A stretch of 64,000 nt of DNA from Brachypodius melanocephalos (GCA_013398615.1 VZSR01003807.1:12130428-12194427), one strand, 5' to 3'. Positions 24,901 to 38,400 are shown, counted from the first letter of the stretch. Translations and numbers: made by a program. The notes: generated from the sequence alone by a model not told the origin.

Positions 24901-26099
24901 CAAAAAACCAATCACAGGAACCTTCCTAGGGTATTTTCCTAAAGGTCTACATTTTTATTTGTTTGCTGCATTCCCTGTTACTGATAATTTTTTCATTTGC
25001 AACACCTGCTACTTCCAGGCAGGCATGTTTCAGTAGCTATGTCCCCACAACAAAACACGTCCCCGGATCTGTTGGCTTCCTTTCATACCTCCTCCCTCTC
25101 CAGAGCCAGTTACAGCTCCAGCATTCTTTTATTCACATTTCTGTCCCAACATGTGGAGAAGGTGATGCAACAAGCTTGACGTTTACTTACAAACTGCAAG
25201 GGACAACCTGTGTTAATTTGGCTAGTTGCACCCGGCAGAAAGGGGCATTCCAAAATCGACCTGCTGGAACAACAAACCAAACTGCACTTGCTCAGTTCCC
25301 TTGAGCCAATCAGATACAGATTGTTACCGTGACTGAATCAATTACCAGTGCTGTAGCTTCCAGAACACCCCAAATTAACACAATAAGGGCACGGAAGCAG
25401 CAGATGATATATTTTAAGTCAATATCCTTCACAAAGAAGGAAAAACCTGAAAACATCTGGAACTGTGATCTAAAAGGAAACTGTGATAATCAGCTCAGCT
25501 CACCTGGTCAGATACGAATTCAGGTAAACACTGACACTACAGCCAAATCAAAAAAAGCAAAAGGCCAAAGCAGAGTGCCATGACCAGAAGCTGTACTGCT
25601 GTTCCATTTCTCTGTCTCCAAACTCAAGAAATTATTTCATAATTTCTGCATTTTAGTAGAAGTTCAATTTGATCTGAAAACCCATCAGATATCCCTGAGC
25701 TGAGTTAAGGGAGATTTAATGAACACTGGTAGAGCCCTCAGCACTCCTTCCCTGAGCTAGAAGAGGACATTTCACAGCTGCAGCACAAAGCATTCAGGCA
25801 TGAGGTTGGGAGTCTTCCCTTTCTCCTCTTCTCAGAGCCTGACACTCCAGGTTTAGGCTTGGTTCAGAAAGGCTGATGTACAGTGACAACCGTTCACAGT
25901 GAAATTCCAGCAATTTTGTCTCCTAAAATTGCCATTTGCAGATTCCTTGGGAAGAATGACAACAGAGCAAATTCACATGGTATTTCCCCTAATAATCTCC
26001 CAGCTTCTGACTATTTTTAGCTCACAGAACTTTAAGCTCCTGAGGTAGTTTGCTTCATGTCCCAGTGGATCTCTCATTCATATACTTTCCCTGTCTTTG
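18966..26099. other. Intergenic, no gene seen
   Basis: About 7 kb of AT-rich DNA with only short open frames and no recognisable protein, RNA gene or named repeat. It includes a perfect 15-bp hairpin at 19022-19055 and a long T-rich tract near 24396-24430. The 99-codon frame at 22948-23247 is hydrophobic but lacks splice sites and resembles nothing I know. Confidence 0.55.
19022..19055. repeat. Perfect 15-bp inverted repeat, 4-nt loop
   Basis: The left arm CACTGGACTAGTTTG (19022-19036) and the right arm CAAACTAGTCCAGTG (19041-19055) are exact reverse complements separated by ATGA. The flanks do not extend the stem beyond one possible G-U pair, so this is not an obvious miRNA precursor. It lies just past the ancient CR1. 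Confidence 0.9.
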
Positions 26100-26945
26100 A
26101 ATTCTTGTGAACTCTTTGTATCACATCATCCTGTAGCAAAGTAGTTTTGGCTAGTCACCTCCTTGAAGAACCTCCTCCTTTTGTTTGATTTTCTGCCCCT
26201 CTAGTATTTCACTTTATTTTCATTTTATAGTTCCTAGTTTTTCTGCAGGAAGAGACAGCAGGTAATCACTATCCACCTTTCAACACTGCTCCTGTTCTGG
26301 TGGCTCTCTAGCAATTCCTTTAAGCTGCTTCTTTTCCAGGGTGAAGGTTTCTAGACTTCACACTAATTCCTCATGTAGATGTTGATTTATGCCTTCTGTG
26401 CTGCACTTCTGTTACTCTTCTGTAGATCTCTCCCTTTTCTGTGACAAGGGGACCAGCACTGCACAGTACATGAAGTGCAGTGAACTGCAATTTTATACAA
26501 GTGATCCTGTATCTTTTGCTCTGCTGTCAGCTCCTTTCCCAATCATTACCAATATTTTAGTTTCCTCTTTTGACTGCTGCTGAGCACCAACCTGATGTTT
26601 TCAGAGCACAAGCTATCATTTTGTCAAAAGGTCTCCCCTGAGTAACAGAGATCACTGCAGAGATCCCTATGGCAAATGTGAAGTTAGGATTGTTTTCTTT
26701 ACTCCATGTATCACTTCACATTTACCTACACTGTGTTTCACCTGCCATTTCATTGTCAAGTTTCATGAAGACTTTCTGAGATTCTTGAAGACTGGCCATT
26801 GCCTTTACTATTTTGAAAAATTCACATCATCAATAAACTGTGCAGCTCAATGTCCAAATTTTTTCTAGGCCACCCTTGAATATGAGGACCCAGCAAAGAC
26901 CCCTGCAAAACTCCAGTAGTAAGCTGGATCCATTTTGAGGATCCA
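26100..26945 (-). repeat. Ancient amniote CR1 LINE, sense on minus
   Basis: The plus strand follows the antisense CR1 consensus block by block. It shows 'ccagggtgaaggtttctag', 'gggaccagcactgcacagt', 'cttttgactgctgctgagc', 'gatgttttcagagcacaag', 'cacttcacatttacctaca', 'cacctgccatttcattgt' and 'cctgcaaaactcc'. Their order and spacing fit a single old element. Many changes and no open frame show it is long inactive. Confidence 0.75.
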
Positions 26946-28380
26946 TGCCAGGATTTTCTGATTTGTGCCACAGCTGGGATGTTTATCAGGCAAGTTAAGC
27001 TACTTTACCACCTTTTTTGTTGTTTCCTTTGTTTCCAAAATGCTTTTAAGAAACCAGAGAATAAACATTGGCCACCATAGCTTTTTTTTTGTTCAAGATG
27101 ACAGGACAGAGGAAATCCCTCTGTGGGGATGTTAAGGTTTTCAGTTTACCAATGACAAAACGAGAAGCACCACAAACCCCCAAAGTAATTTCCTTAAAAA
27201 GGAAAGCAAGCAGGGTAGAAATAGCACAAGAACCAGCTGATATCCAGGCAAATAGGAACACTACCACCACAAAATCTCTGCCATCCATCCTTCCACATGA
27301 CTGACACAAGGTATGATGGGGCTGATACATGTGCCACATTCAGTGGGACTTGTGGGTACAGTTCCCAAAAAGAGAAAATGTAACAGCATCTGGCTGGTTA
27401 TTGTTCAGGTTGTTCCAGCACAGATTTGTCATCTGCTTTAAAAGTATTTAAGGTGCTTGACAAGATGCAGAATGCAACAGAAACAAATCAGCAACTTTCT
27501 AGTCTGCAAAATTTTATTAAGCAACAGCTGGACAACTCTTACAACTCCAAATCATCAAGGAAAAATAGGGCAATCAGTCCATCTCTCAATCATGTAGACA
27601 GTAAAGAATCTGGACAAACCACACTTTTATAGGGAAACCAACATTACTTTCTAGGCACCTCCTGCAAAATCTATTACACAAGATACATAAAAGGAGAGGC
27701 AGATCAGGGTAGTTTTAAAGTACAATTGAAACCGAGTATACCATGGTATATTCAGGAGAAAAAAAATTATAAAAATATAATTAAAAATTAGTCTAGGTAA
27801 GTAAAGTTCACCAATGGTGTACCAAATTTTCAAAAGCCTTAAGAAAAGCATGCTGGGCTTGCTCACGAAAGAATGCATGCACCTGCATGACTCTATGCTC
27901 AGTAAATTTTTAAAAAAATTAAAAAACCAAACCAAAAAAAAAAAGGGAAAAAAAAGGAAAAAAATCCCAAATCACTTTCAAAGTTATAGTACCAAAATAA
28001 TGCATTCATAAACAAATGCAACTCCCCTTCTTTTTCAGGAAACACTACAGTGCCTTTTCAATCGAATGCATCCCCATGCTATTCCACAACACCATATATT
28101 TTATCTACAATAAACAACGAGCTCTTGAACAGACATATCCTTCCCCAAACACACAAAACACAAACAGAAAAGGAAGCAGGGAATGCTGAAACAGTGAAAC
28201 GGAAATGAAAAGCAACCAAAGGCAAAACAAATATCAAGCAAACCAAAGAAACAAAGGAAAAGTTAGAAAAGTTCTAAACAAATAGCTTCAAACAACATAG
28301 GTGAGAATTACTGGCCAAGCATTATTCCTGTGAAATACTTGAAAATCAGGTGTCTACACACTGTTCCAAAATGTTTCTCC
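26946..28380. other. Intergenic flank downstream of TULP4, no gene seen
   Basis: AT- and A-rich sequence with no recognisable exon. It lies beyond the candidate TULP4 poly(A) site at 28381-28386. It includes A-rich stretches at about 27905-27965 and 28130-28270. Confidence 0.45.
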
Positions 28381-28386
28381 TTTATT
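28381..28386 (-). terminator. TULP4: Candidate poly(A) signal for TULP4
   Basis: TTTATT on plus is AATAAA on minus. About 20-30 nt further along the transcript (plus 28355-28365) the minus strand carries GTGTGTAG, a GU-rich element of the kind found downstream of cleavage sites. Other minus-strand AATAAA signals nearer the stop codon (for example 32113-32108 and 29035-29030) could also be used. The choice of this one is inference. Confidence 0.35.
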
Positions 28387-31300
28387 ATTACTTTAATCTT
28401 TATCTGTTTCTTAAGCCATCTACTTGGCCAGTCAGAGAAAATTCCAAAAATAGACAACCTTTGTCAGGATTTAGAATTGCTGAATCAGTTCATATTTTAA
28501 AATTGTAAACCAGAAGATTAAGAACAGACTGGCAGGCTTTGACATCACACCATCTAAATTTTTCATTTAACACTCTGAATAGATAAGTATTTGGTATTTT
28601 CATTTACTTAATTTTGTCTCACAAAATCATGTTTTCTTGACCCTGCAGTCAGCCCTGTGTCAGCAAACCAGTGCACTTGCATAGCTCCCAAACAATCAAT
28701 TTGCCTTAAAACACCAATTTCTCGTTACCAATTCATTTGCAAAATTTCAAGTTAAAGGGTGAAGCTTTTCGTTTTCTTAGCAAGAATTGCTTCACTGAGT
28801 CTTATTTCATTCTTTTGTTTCATTGATTGCTTTTGCCTTAAAATTTTCTAGATGCAGCAACAATCAAACAACCCAAAGAAATTCCTGATACATCTTCAGT
28901 GATATCAGGCAACAGGGAAAGCAGTCTTTTCATCTTAAAACATCTCTGTGGGACTTTTTAAGAAGAAAATTAAATAAATACAAAGACAAAATAATTCACA
29001 TAGACCATTGTTCACAAGTAGTAATTAATTTTATTCCTTTGAGAATGGTGCATGTAAATTCCAATCCTGTAAAGAGGACCTGTGGTGCCTCCCTGCAGAC
29101 TGCTCCTGAGGGCAGCAAGACTCTAAATTGGTATTTACTCATAAGGGTTTGTGCCTTGAAGGGGAAGAGACATGAAGACAAAAAACTATTTGTCTACTAG
29201 GATTTTCCCATTTTTGTAAGCAGTATAGCTGCCTTGCTCTCCTACACCGGGAAAACCATTATGCCAATCTCTAAATAATATAAACAGCTTGCCCTCCTGT
29301 CCTGTGATGGAATCCTAGAAATGGGAATACAAGTTAAAAATCTGACTACTCCATGGCCAGGATTTTACTTCTAGCATTCTTCAAAAGGCAGGTTTTACTA
29401 AGCTGTCAACACGGCTGTTGGCTAATGCTCTGTAACTTCCTTCAGTGGATGTATGGGTCACACAAATCATCTTTGCCTTATAATCACACAGTAATGGGGA
29501 AATACATTTTGGGTTGGATTCTGGTCTCTTATGTATCTTGGTGTAACCACATAGTGAGGCTGGAAGTTGGCTCTCTGTCAGCATGCCACACAAGGGTCCC
29601 ATCTCTTACCAATCTCTAAGTCTGATTTACTGGTCTGGAGTAATTTGGGCCCTGCAGACATGCAATTTCTAAACTGTTGCTCTGGGAAACACATTCTTAA
29701 AAGTTAATGAAAAGTTATTGTGTCTTCTCTCCCCTTTCATTATCAGTTTTTGCACTTGCTGCTCTTTTTATATGAGGATGTAAAATGTTTCTGAGAGGTA
29801 AGAGGGCACCAAGGTAACATAGGATCACACACATCAGGCTGCAAAAAGCAAATGCACAGAAATTGTCTGAGGCAACAATCAGGCAAGCTCCAAAATCTGT
29901 TTGTAATTTCTGAAAGGACACTAAAAAGACACATCAAGGAAAGCCTGGATCTATGGAAAGTTTAGGCTGAAGGCTTCAGCAAAGTTAAGATATCCTTGTC
30001 TGACACCTGTAGACCTTCATGCATCTTCATAAAAAACCTGTTTTACTTGTGGCTGCATCACAGGAAACTTTTATAACTGTGATGAACCTGTGCGCAGATT
30101 TACTGATATTCAGGCAGCCCACGGCACATGTTACTGCGGTCTCTGGAACCGAGTACAAAATTACTAATGTGATAATACCTTTTTTTTTCCTCTGTTACCC
30201 CCCACCTTCTCATAGTTTCTTAGGATGTTGCAGAAACATGTATTCTTACTGTTTAAAGCTAAAATTTACCACTCCATTTAGGCCAGACTTTAAATATCAG
30301 TTTTTTGATTCTGTTTGAGATCTATTTCGAGGATATTACCATTATTTTTCAAAATTATCAGGTTTGTGGTTTCATCCCTTTGCAACTCCAGCAGAACAGA
30401 TTCTGACTTCAGATGGACACTGTGGCTGCTGGCTGGTATTGGGGCTCTCTCCGCCCAAAGCCGCTGCAGCCAAACTCCATGGCAGCTTCCTGCTGCTCTT
30501 GGAGCAGACCCAGAGGGATGAATGGAGGAATGCCTGCTCCAACAGGTCTCCTATGGAGCATCCTGAAGAGGCAAAGCTGCTGCAGGCAGCGTCAGGGCAC
30601 AGCTCCATGAGCTCCGTGCAGCACCTGCCAGCAGCACTGTGGCGGTGCTGGAACCAGCTGAGCCCAGCTGAAGAAGGAGCGCTGTTAGGCTGAGCAGAGG
30701 AAAAGGCTCCAGAGGAAAATGCTTCTACTGCTACACTGTTCCTTGTGCCTCAGCTTATTCCAAGCTAGTCTCCTGTACCTCCACCTGGCACCGATCTATG
30801 CCATCACCAGGCCCCACTAAACTACAGTGCCCTCCTTACAAACAGCCCGTGCCGTCTTACCCTCTCTTATCACACAACCCACCTTATCTTGTACCTCAAG
30901 AAAAACAAAGCCATGCCTTCTATTTTTAAAGCCATTCCCAAACAATGTATAGTTACAAATAAAGAAGGAAAACAGAGGACAGATTTCTGCAGGTCCCAAA
31001 GAACTCACTTAGATTCATTGTAGTCTGCACAGTTCTCCATAGCAAACTCATTGTATTTAGCTGCCAAAAAAAAAATTGCCTGCATTATGAAGTTTTTGCA
31101 TATTATCCAGCAAAACCAGGTCTTCCTATAAGCATTTTTAATTTCTTGCAGCAAAATATGCCTGCTAGCAAACAATTGTTTACAAAGATGCTCTTTAAAT
31201 ATAAATAAGTGTGTATAACTCACTGATACACAGTAATAAAATAATCCCTAAATTACTCATTACATTATGCAAGAAAAATAATTTGGTTTTTTTGGACATT

Positions 31301-34300
31301 AACAGGAAATCTGCATTAAATTATCTTTAAAAAAACACCCAAAACTCCCTAAAGAAAAATCAAACCCAAACTAAAATAAAATGAAAACCCAACCCAACAG
31401 AAACAAACCAAAGTCTCTAGACTGTTAAAATTATTGCACAACTGAAAAAAAATAAGCTTTGGAAAAAAAATCCTTTACTAGTGGAAATTGCTGCATGTGT
31501 AAAAGAAATAGATATTTCTGAACAGTTTGCTACATTCTTCCTAGAATAACTTAAGTTGCCGACAGAAAAGCTGGGTTTTACTAACAAAAGAGAAAATGTA
31601 ACATCTATCTTTTGGCTGAATGCAATGGCAATCTTCAGGATTTAAGTGATTAATAGGGGACATTCTTATATTTGTTTCCTATATTGTATCTCAATTGAAA
31701 ATAAAATTACTTTCACTTGTTCTTTTTTTAATTTAGGATCCAGTTGCACACTCAGATTTCTATGTATTTACCATTTCCTTCATTAAAATTCTATATATTT
31801 GAGAATATTTTCTCTCTCTAATACTGGAGATTCTCTACATATTAAAATCCTTAATTAAAGAGACTCAGCTAAATTATTTTCAAAAAGATAAAAGACTATC
31901 TTATCTTATAGAATTTTCTGACAAGAAAATGGAAAGTATGTTGGAAATAGAATTATTTTCCCGATTTTTTGGTAATTATTCCTTGTTCTTTGCTGGGGCA
32001 GGAACCAGAGCTCTTTCTATGCCAGGGCTCTTTGTGAATGCCATCATGAAGAAGGATGCAATTATGACCTGGTCCAATGAAACCAAATTACTAATTCTGT
32101 TACTTGTTTTATTGGTTTCAATTCTTGGTTCTCCATTAGAATAAAACTACTAATAACTGGAAAAATTTGACAATGAACAAAGTGAAGAGGAATACTGTTC
32201 TCTGGAAGGTTAAAGAAACTGCAAGCAGAAGTCCTTGTTCAGATTATACTTTCTTCAGGAAAGAACTTTCACATTGTTTCCACATCCTAGTAATTTCAGC
32301 TGGTGAGGTTCTTCCAGCTGAGTAATTCTGACACATGGCTAAGTGGCCCTTCCCTCAGCAAGCAAACAAGCCAGCCCTGGTATGTTTCTTGTCTTACAGC
32401 GTTCACTGTGTGCCTGTCAAACACTAATTAGGGTGCAGCTGGTTAGCACAGACCTTAGGGCAGGTGAGGCCTCTCATCAGCCAACTTCCCTCCTGGTGTA
32501 CTGGAATCAGTGCACTAAGAATTCAACCTACTGTTTTTACAGTATATAACTCAATATAGACAACAGGCTTAACAGTGTTTCCTCAATAAAAACCAACAAG
32601 TGAAACATTTCCATTGATTTTCAAGGGACCAGAATCAAATCTATTTCAGTTCCTCTGCTCCACACACATTATACATACAGGTACTCAAACTGCTGAATAA
32701 ATCAAGCACATGACAAAGAACATAAATGGGCCCAGACAATTAATGGAAACAAAACGAATTAATTAAGGAAAACAACAATCTGATAGATGCCAAGGGTAAT
32801 GTTGAGCCTGACCACTCCCACACACATGCAGTAGCTGTTAAGCTTTGGGATAATACAGGCATGGTACCATCCACTGCCCTGCTCCTTCCTTCCTACTTCT
32901 CCTTCCTCCATCCAATGACACCGCATCTCACAGGTGGTTTATCCTGGACCTACCCTGTGGGGCATTATCTGATCTAACTCATCACCTCCCTTGGCAACTC
33001 TCTGAAACTCCCCTACTGGCACTGCTCCTCTGTGCTGTACAGCTCTGGAAGCCTCAGCAGAGCACAAGTTAGAAGCTCACTGCATATTGGTAATTTCTAC
33101 TACAGCAGGGTCTTATGTGAAATGTTCCTCTAGAATAAATCAAATGCAACATGCGTCTGCCCTACTGCTAGGACTCAAGACAAACAAAGTGAAAAAATCA
33201 CACATATTCATCTTAAGTTATACTGAGGTTTTCAAGTAAAGAAGCTAAACCGTGGACGAAAGACAAAGCAGCTGTTGACATCTCAATCAGCAAATCTTTC
33301 CCAGTGGGCCTTTAACTTCTAAAGATCAATTTTTGAAAAAAATCTGTGATGTTTTCTAATCTAATGTCCAAATAATTATATGAATAGTTTGGGGGGTTTT
33401 GTATTACTGGTCAAACTACTTCCATATCAAAACATATTCTGTAGCGAAATGCTGACAAGGAGGAAAGAGAAAAAGCAAGTAAACGTACGCACAACACATG
33501 GACAACAGAGAAACTCTTCTGTCCAAGCAACCTTCTGAAATGCCCAACAGGTCTGCATGTGCACCAGAGAGAACTGCACAGTCATGCTACTGTTATTAAG
33601 CTTTCCTCTGTCACACCCCATGTAGACACTGGCTTCCTGCTCTTAGCTGGAGCAAGTAGCAAGGTGGGTAACGAAAGACATAATTCTGACCCATTTTTCC
33701 TTTCTCTTTTAACTCATTTCTTCTCCAGCCAGCCATGATGTTGTTTCCTGTAATGAATTTGCTTCTCTGATGAAATTCCTTCTTGTAATGACTTGCTGCA
33801 CTTCTGTCTCCTTCCTAATTCAAGCAATGTTGTAGAACTTGATTGATACTGATTGCTAAGACGACTGAATACACTGGGTCTTCTCATTTGCTGGAAAAGC
33901 TTTGTTTACATGGTGTAAACACACTGAAATGAGGAGCAAGCACAGGCACAGCCTCAGAGGTACATCTGATCACACTGTACCTCTCCCAGCCACAGGCCAA
34001 ATCACAGAATACTGCTGAATAATGTGAACAAAAAAGCAACACTCATGATTATTTCCCCTCCAGTTTTCTGTCACCTACTGAAAGATATTTATGCCAGTAA
34101 CAAAAGAAGCAATGCTTGTACCTTTTTGCTCCCCTGTCTTCTGTCACCCATTGAAAGATGCTTCTCCCCCTTAACAGCATACGAAACAAGCAGGTATCAA
34201 CTTCTTTGATACAGTGGGTTTTCAAACCCTGGTTCTAGCCAGCACATTTTTGCAGTAGCCAGGAGAGCACATGGCTAGAACCCAGAGGTTACTCTATCCC

Positions 34301-35342
34301 ACCTCCCATCATTTTCTGGGGCTGTGGGAAGGGGTCCCATGCAGGTCACATTGTGTGGCAGCATGGTCAGAGGCTCCCCCGTGGTGAGCACACGCGTGTG
34401 AATCTTTCACCTCTCATGCACTCTGTTATGAACATTGCTGCTGTTACTGTTTGTTCTGTTACTGTTTGCTTTCTTATTTCACTGCAGTTTGCAGTAAATT
34501 GTTCTTCTCTCTGCCTGTGATCTTTACCTTTTGTGTCTCCAATTCTCCTCTCCATCCCACTGCAGGGAAGGGAAAAGGGGAGGGGGCAGTGAGCGAGTGG
34601 TGCATGGCTTGGAGTGTTTTGGTGGAAATACTAAATTGGAGAATACCATTCCTAAACCATGACAAACATCCACTGGCAACAACTTTTTCTCTTCTGAGTA
34701 TTATGTCACTGTTTATAAATTAGTTTACCTACATAAGCCTCCTTGGAACCTGTGGAGCTCAGTTATTAGCAGATATTAGACAAGAAACACGTCTTCAAGT
34801 ATTATAGCTTCTTTTCTTTTTTTTACTTTTTTGCTGCTGTCACTGATGTTTTAGTAGTAGAAGTACAAACTGGATGAGAAAAAAGTAATGTTCCCTGTTT
34901 TAAAAAGAATAGCATGAGATAAGGCAGTCCATCAAAAAGAGCAGTCTGTTTTAATCCCCCCATGAGCTTACATCAGCTACTGTAGCACACACAGCAGAAC
35001 CACCACAACAAGCCAAAAGCCACACTTCTCCACATAACACCGAATGGTTCTCAACCCTTCGCTCTTTCTGAGACCCAGCACAACGCTTGAAAAGAAAAAG
35101 AAACCGGAAAACAAACAAGCTAACAAACAAACAAACAAACAAACAGAAAACAGCCCCCCCACCCTCCACCCCATGACTGATTAGAGTTAATGCCCTTCTG
35201 GTGGGCACCAAGAGACTTTTCCAGTTTTACTGCCTTCTTAACTCCCAGGCATCTCTGCACACCTAAAGCAGGCTGCCCTGACACTTTCCGGTTTGGACTT
35301 TATGAGAAGGTTAGCATTTTCCTCTCTCCAGTCTCTGCTTTT
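28387..35342 (-). other. TULP4: Presumed long 3' UTR of TULP4
   Basis: Sequence between the TULP4 stop codon and the candidate poly(A) signal. Mammalian TULP4 mRNAs also have multi-kilobase 3' UTRs, so a length of up to about 7 kb is plausible, but the end is not proven. Contents are an AAAC microsatellite at 35122-35145, a diverged 30-bp duplication at 34056-34086 and 34131-34159, and a GC-richer patch at 30364-30693. No intron or second gene is evident. Confidence 0.4.
35122..35145. repeat. AAAC microsatellite
   Basis: About six tandem AAAC units in the TULP4 3' UTR, 200 bp past the stop codon. On the transcript it reads GTTT repeats. Confidence 0.9.
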
Positions 35343-35459
35343 TCATTTGAGGCGTTGAGTCACATTAGCCAGAGCAACAGCAAAGGCTTGCACTGCAGAA
35401 AATGGATACTGAAAGTCCAAAATGTAAGCATTGCCATCAATTCTTCCGAACTGCATCAC
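35343..35459 (-). CDS. TULP4: TULP4 last coding exon: end of tubby domain
   Basis: The minus strand after acceptor CCCAG encodes 38 residues starting VMQFGRIDGNAYILDFQYPF and ending ANVTQRLK, then TGA at 35345-35343. This is the conserved TULP4 C-terminus. In other tubby proteins this strand and the C-terminal hydrophobic helix close the tubby barrel. TULP4 has a diverged helix lacking the usual Cys-Glu ending. The exon joins the preceding CAG codon at phase 0. It is too short to stand out as an open frame and was found by reading the peptide. Confidence 0.95.
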   Translation of the reverse strand: MMQFGRIDGNAYILDFQYPFSAVQAFAVALANVTQRLK

Positions 35460-38400
35460 CTGGGAAGCAGGGGAAGAGGAAAAGGAAGGGAAAAGAGAAC
35501 AAGGTCAAAAAAATGAACCACAGAAAAGAAAACAGAGAAGAGAATAAGAGCGAAATTTTTATGCTCCTCTGTATGAAGACCTCCCCTTCTCAGTTAATAT
35601 GACTGGAGCTACAGACAGAATGGGGTATGATGGCCAAAGGATAGTAAGAGCACTGTACTTTTCGTCTGTATAGAGTATTTTACAGCAATATTTGACTCCA
35701 CAGAGTAAACTGATAAACCATGCTAGAGTGCACACAGCATTGGTTTAAGTAGCTTGTCACCAATTACTTCAGCAGATGTGGGTACACCAGCACCACACTT
35801 CCTCCAGGAAAATATCAGTCTCTCCCTTGGAAATATACTACCATCAACTCATCAGGGAAACAGATTTTGTTTTCAAAGAAAGGCGTTTTCAGGGAAGGGG
35901 AACAACCAATTTCCTCATTCTAGCACTTCATAGCTGATAAGGTGTTCATTCTTTGCAGTTCTGTTTCCCTCTGCATAAATATCTTCACTAGCACATAATT
36001 ACAAGTGAGAATGAATTAGCAAAGGGGCAGTGAGAGCTGTTTGAAATGCAAAAAAAGCAAAACTAGTCAGGTTGTTCATTGCTCTTCCACAGGGAATATC
36101 TGAAGTTTGGCTGTTATTACTGTTTTTTCATTCGCTTCATCAGAAATCCAGGTTTTATTTGCTCCACAGCGAAGATCCTTGAGCTAGAATGGGGACTGAC
36201 TGTGCAAGTCACAGCAGGTTTTGTTACTCTCAGCAAGAAAAAACCCTTGGCTGGGTGGTTTTGCACAGCTGCCCACAGGGACATATCCACAGCCACTTAA
36301 CTGAAGAAGAAAGGTTTACAAATGGCTGACTGCTGCCTTTGAGCTGTTTCATACAAGCAAAACCAAAAGACTACCACTGGCCATGCATGTCAGATACTTA
36401 AGACATCTAACTCCCAACTTAAATCAGAGGAAGCTGCGAGCCTTGATATCTTTAGTAAACCAAAAGTGACTTACAGCTGGACAAGGAAATAAATACGAGT
36501 CTCCTAAGTCCCAGTCCAGCATTCTGCTAATTAGCACCACTTACAAGCCTGAGTTTGGTGTAGTAGTAGTAGTAACACACCACTGAGGGCAAAATGAAAA
36601 GTTTTGATTTTTTGAACTAGCCACTGACCCTTCTACCCACAGGTGGTTCAAAAGTGGCCCAGGAGCACTTTGTTCTGTCAGTGTCTCCCTTAGCATTAAG
36701 AGCCAACCCCAGGGGCCTGGTAGCTCACAAGTGGAAATTTTGGCATGAAGGGAAGCTAACTGCCTTAGCTACCTGCTCCCTGGCTAACCTTTGTGAGCAG
36801 GGCAAGAAGGGAGCAGTGTTCACTCAATTAGCTGCCATCCACAACCATCACTGATGGCAAGTGCAGCTACCGCTGCGGAGAGAGAGCTATTGTGTTTATT
36901 AGAAAACCTTCAGCAGTGAGAGCCAGCCAGACTAAAGGAGGCCCTTGTTCCCATGCCTAACTGCAGTAAGATCGAACATATTTTGTGTATTTATTTTGCA
37001 GCTGAACTTCACCCTACATGCTGAACTCACACCTTTGACAGGTGTTTTTTATCAACCACATGGCAAAGCTTTTTTTCATGGAACAGCTGACACAAGCAGG
37101 AGGCACTCTGCAGCATGAGAGACAGCTTATTCATGGCATAGCTTTCCCACATGCTGGCCCCCATTCCAGCAGGTGGGTGCCACCCCTTCCTACCTGTCGT
37201 CCTTCCAGCTCAATCTGGAAGTTTTTTGCCGACTCCTGGGTCACCCGCCCTCCGAAGTCCAGCTGGTAGACTTGCGTTGCCTCGTTCCACAGTGGTTGCT
37301 TGTTGGCCATCACATACACAAAGCCTTGGCTTCCCAGTCGCCCATCCTCCTTCTCACTGGCCTTCCGGCACTTGAATTCGTCCAGCTCGCTGGCTGTCCT
37401 CAAACTCCTTTTAGTTTTCCAACCCTTTTTACTGCCCTGGCTCTGGTTCATCAGTTCATCTCCGCTGATAAAAAGCTCTGGCTCACTCTCTGAACTGTCC
37501 TGAAACTCATTTGTCTTGTTTAGTTTCTTGGACTTCAGCTGATCTTTTTGGCTCTTGACCTTCTTCTTCTCCCTCCCCAGCCGAGGGCTGGCTATCAGTG
37601 AATTGAAGTCAGTCAGTGTCCTTGGCTCCTTTTTGACCTTGCCCTCAGTGATAGCCTGCACATTTCCTTCCTCGGCTCGACTGTCCAGACGTTTGCGGCT
37701 CTTCTTGCCAAATTTGTCTGTCCTTTGAGGAACAGGGCTTTCTGTCAAGGAGAGCACCTCCTGGAAAGTGTCTGCCGTCTCCACCATTACCTCTGTGCCC
37801 ACGTGGCCCTGCAGCTCTGCTGGCGGGGGAGACATCACTGGCTTCTCCACCACGAGGAGCGGCTTGGGGGGCAAGGTGCCCTGGGGGTTCTGTACGGGTG
37901 GGCAGGCGCTGTAGGAGCTCCATGGGTGCAAGGCGATTGGTGGCAGCTGTAAACTAGAGCAAGTGCTACTTCCCGGGTACATGGGTGGCAAAGGGCAATA
38001 GGGGAGGTTGGATGGATAACCTGGCTGAAGCACAACTGTGGGCTCCTGCTGTGCAAACTGTGTCGGGGCCAGAGCTTCTTTGGGGGAGCAGGGGGCCTGC
38101 ATTCCCTGAAGGGGTGGGGCACTGTAACTTCCTGGGTAAGGTACTCCAACCCCATAACTCGTCTGAAAAGTGGCAGTGGTGGGACTGGTTGGAGACTTGG
38201 GGGAAACAAATGGCACTCGAGACATATCCAGATGTTGAGCTTGACCAATGATGAGCGGAGGAGGTTTTAGAGGGTTGGGCACTGAGCTCTGAGATGTCCT
38301 TTCCTGAGGAACCCATATCTCTTCGCTCACCATAGGATCCCACTGGTAGGGCGGTGGCCGTTTTACACTAAGGGTAGCCTCTGTCAAGGACACAGGTACG

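Noticed and set aside
37131..37193. In-frame extension of the giant TULP4 exon past GRQ
   Set aside because: The donor CAG|GTAGG is good and the true continuation VMQFGRIDG was found at 35459, so the extra residues are intronic.
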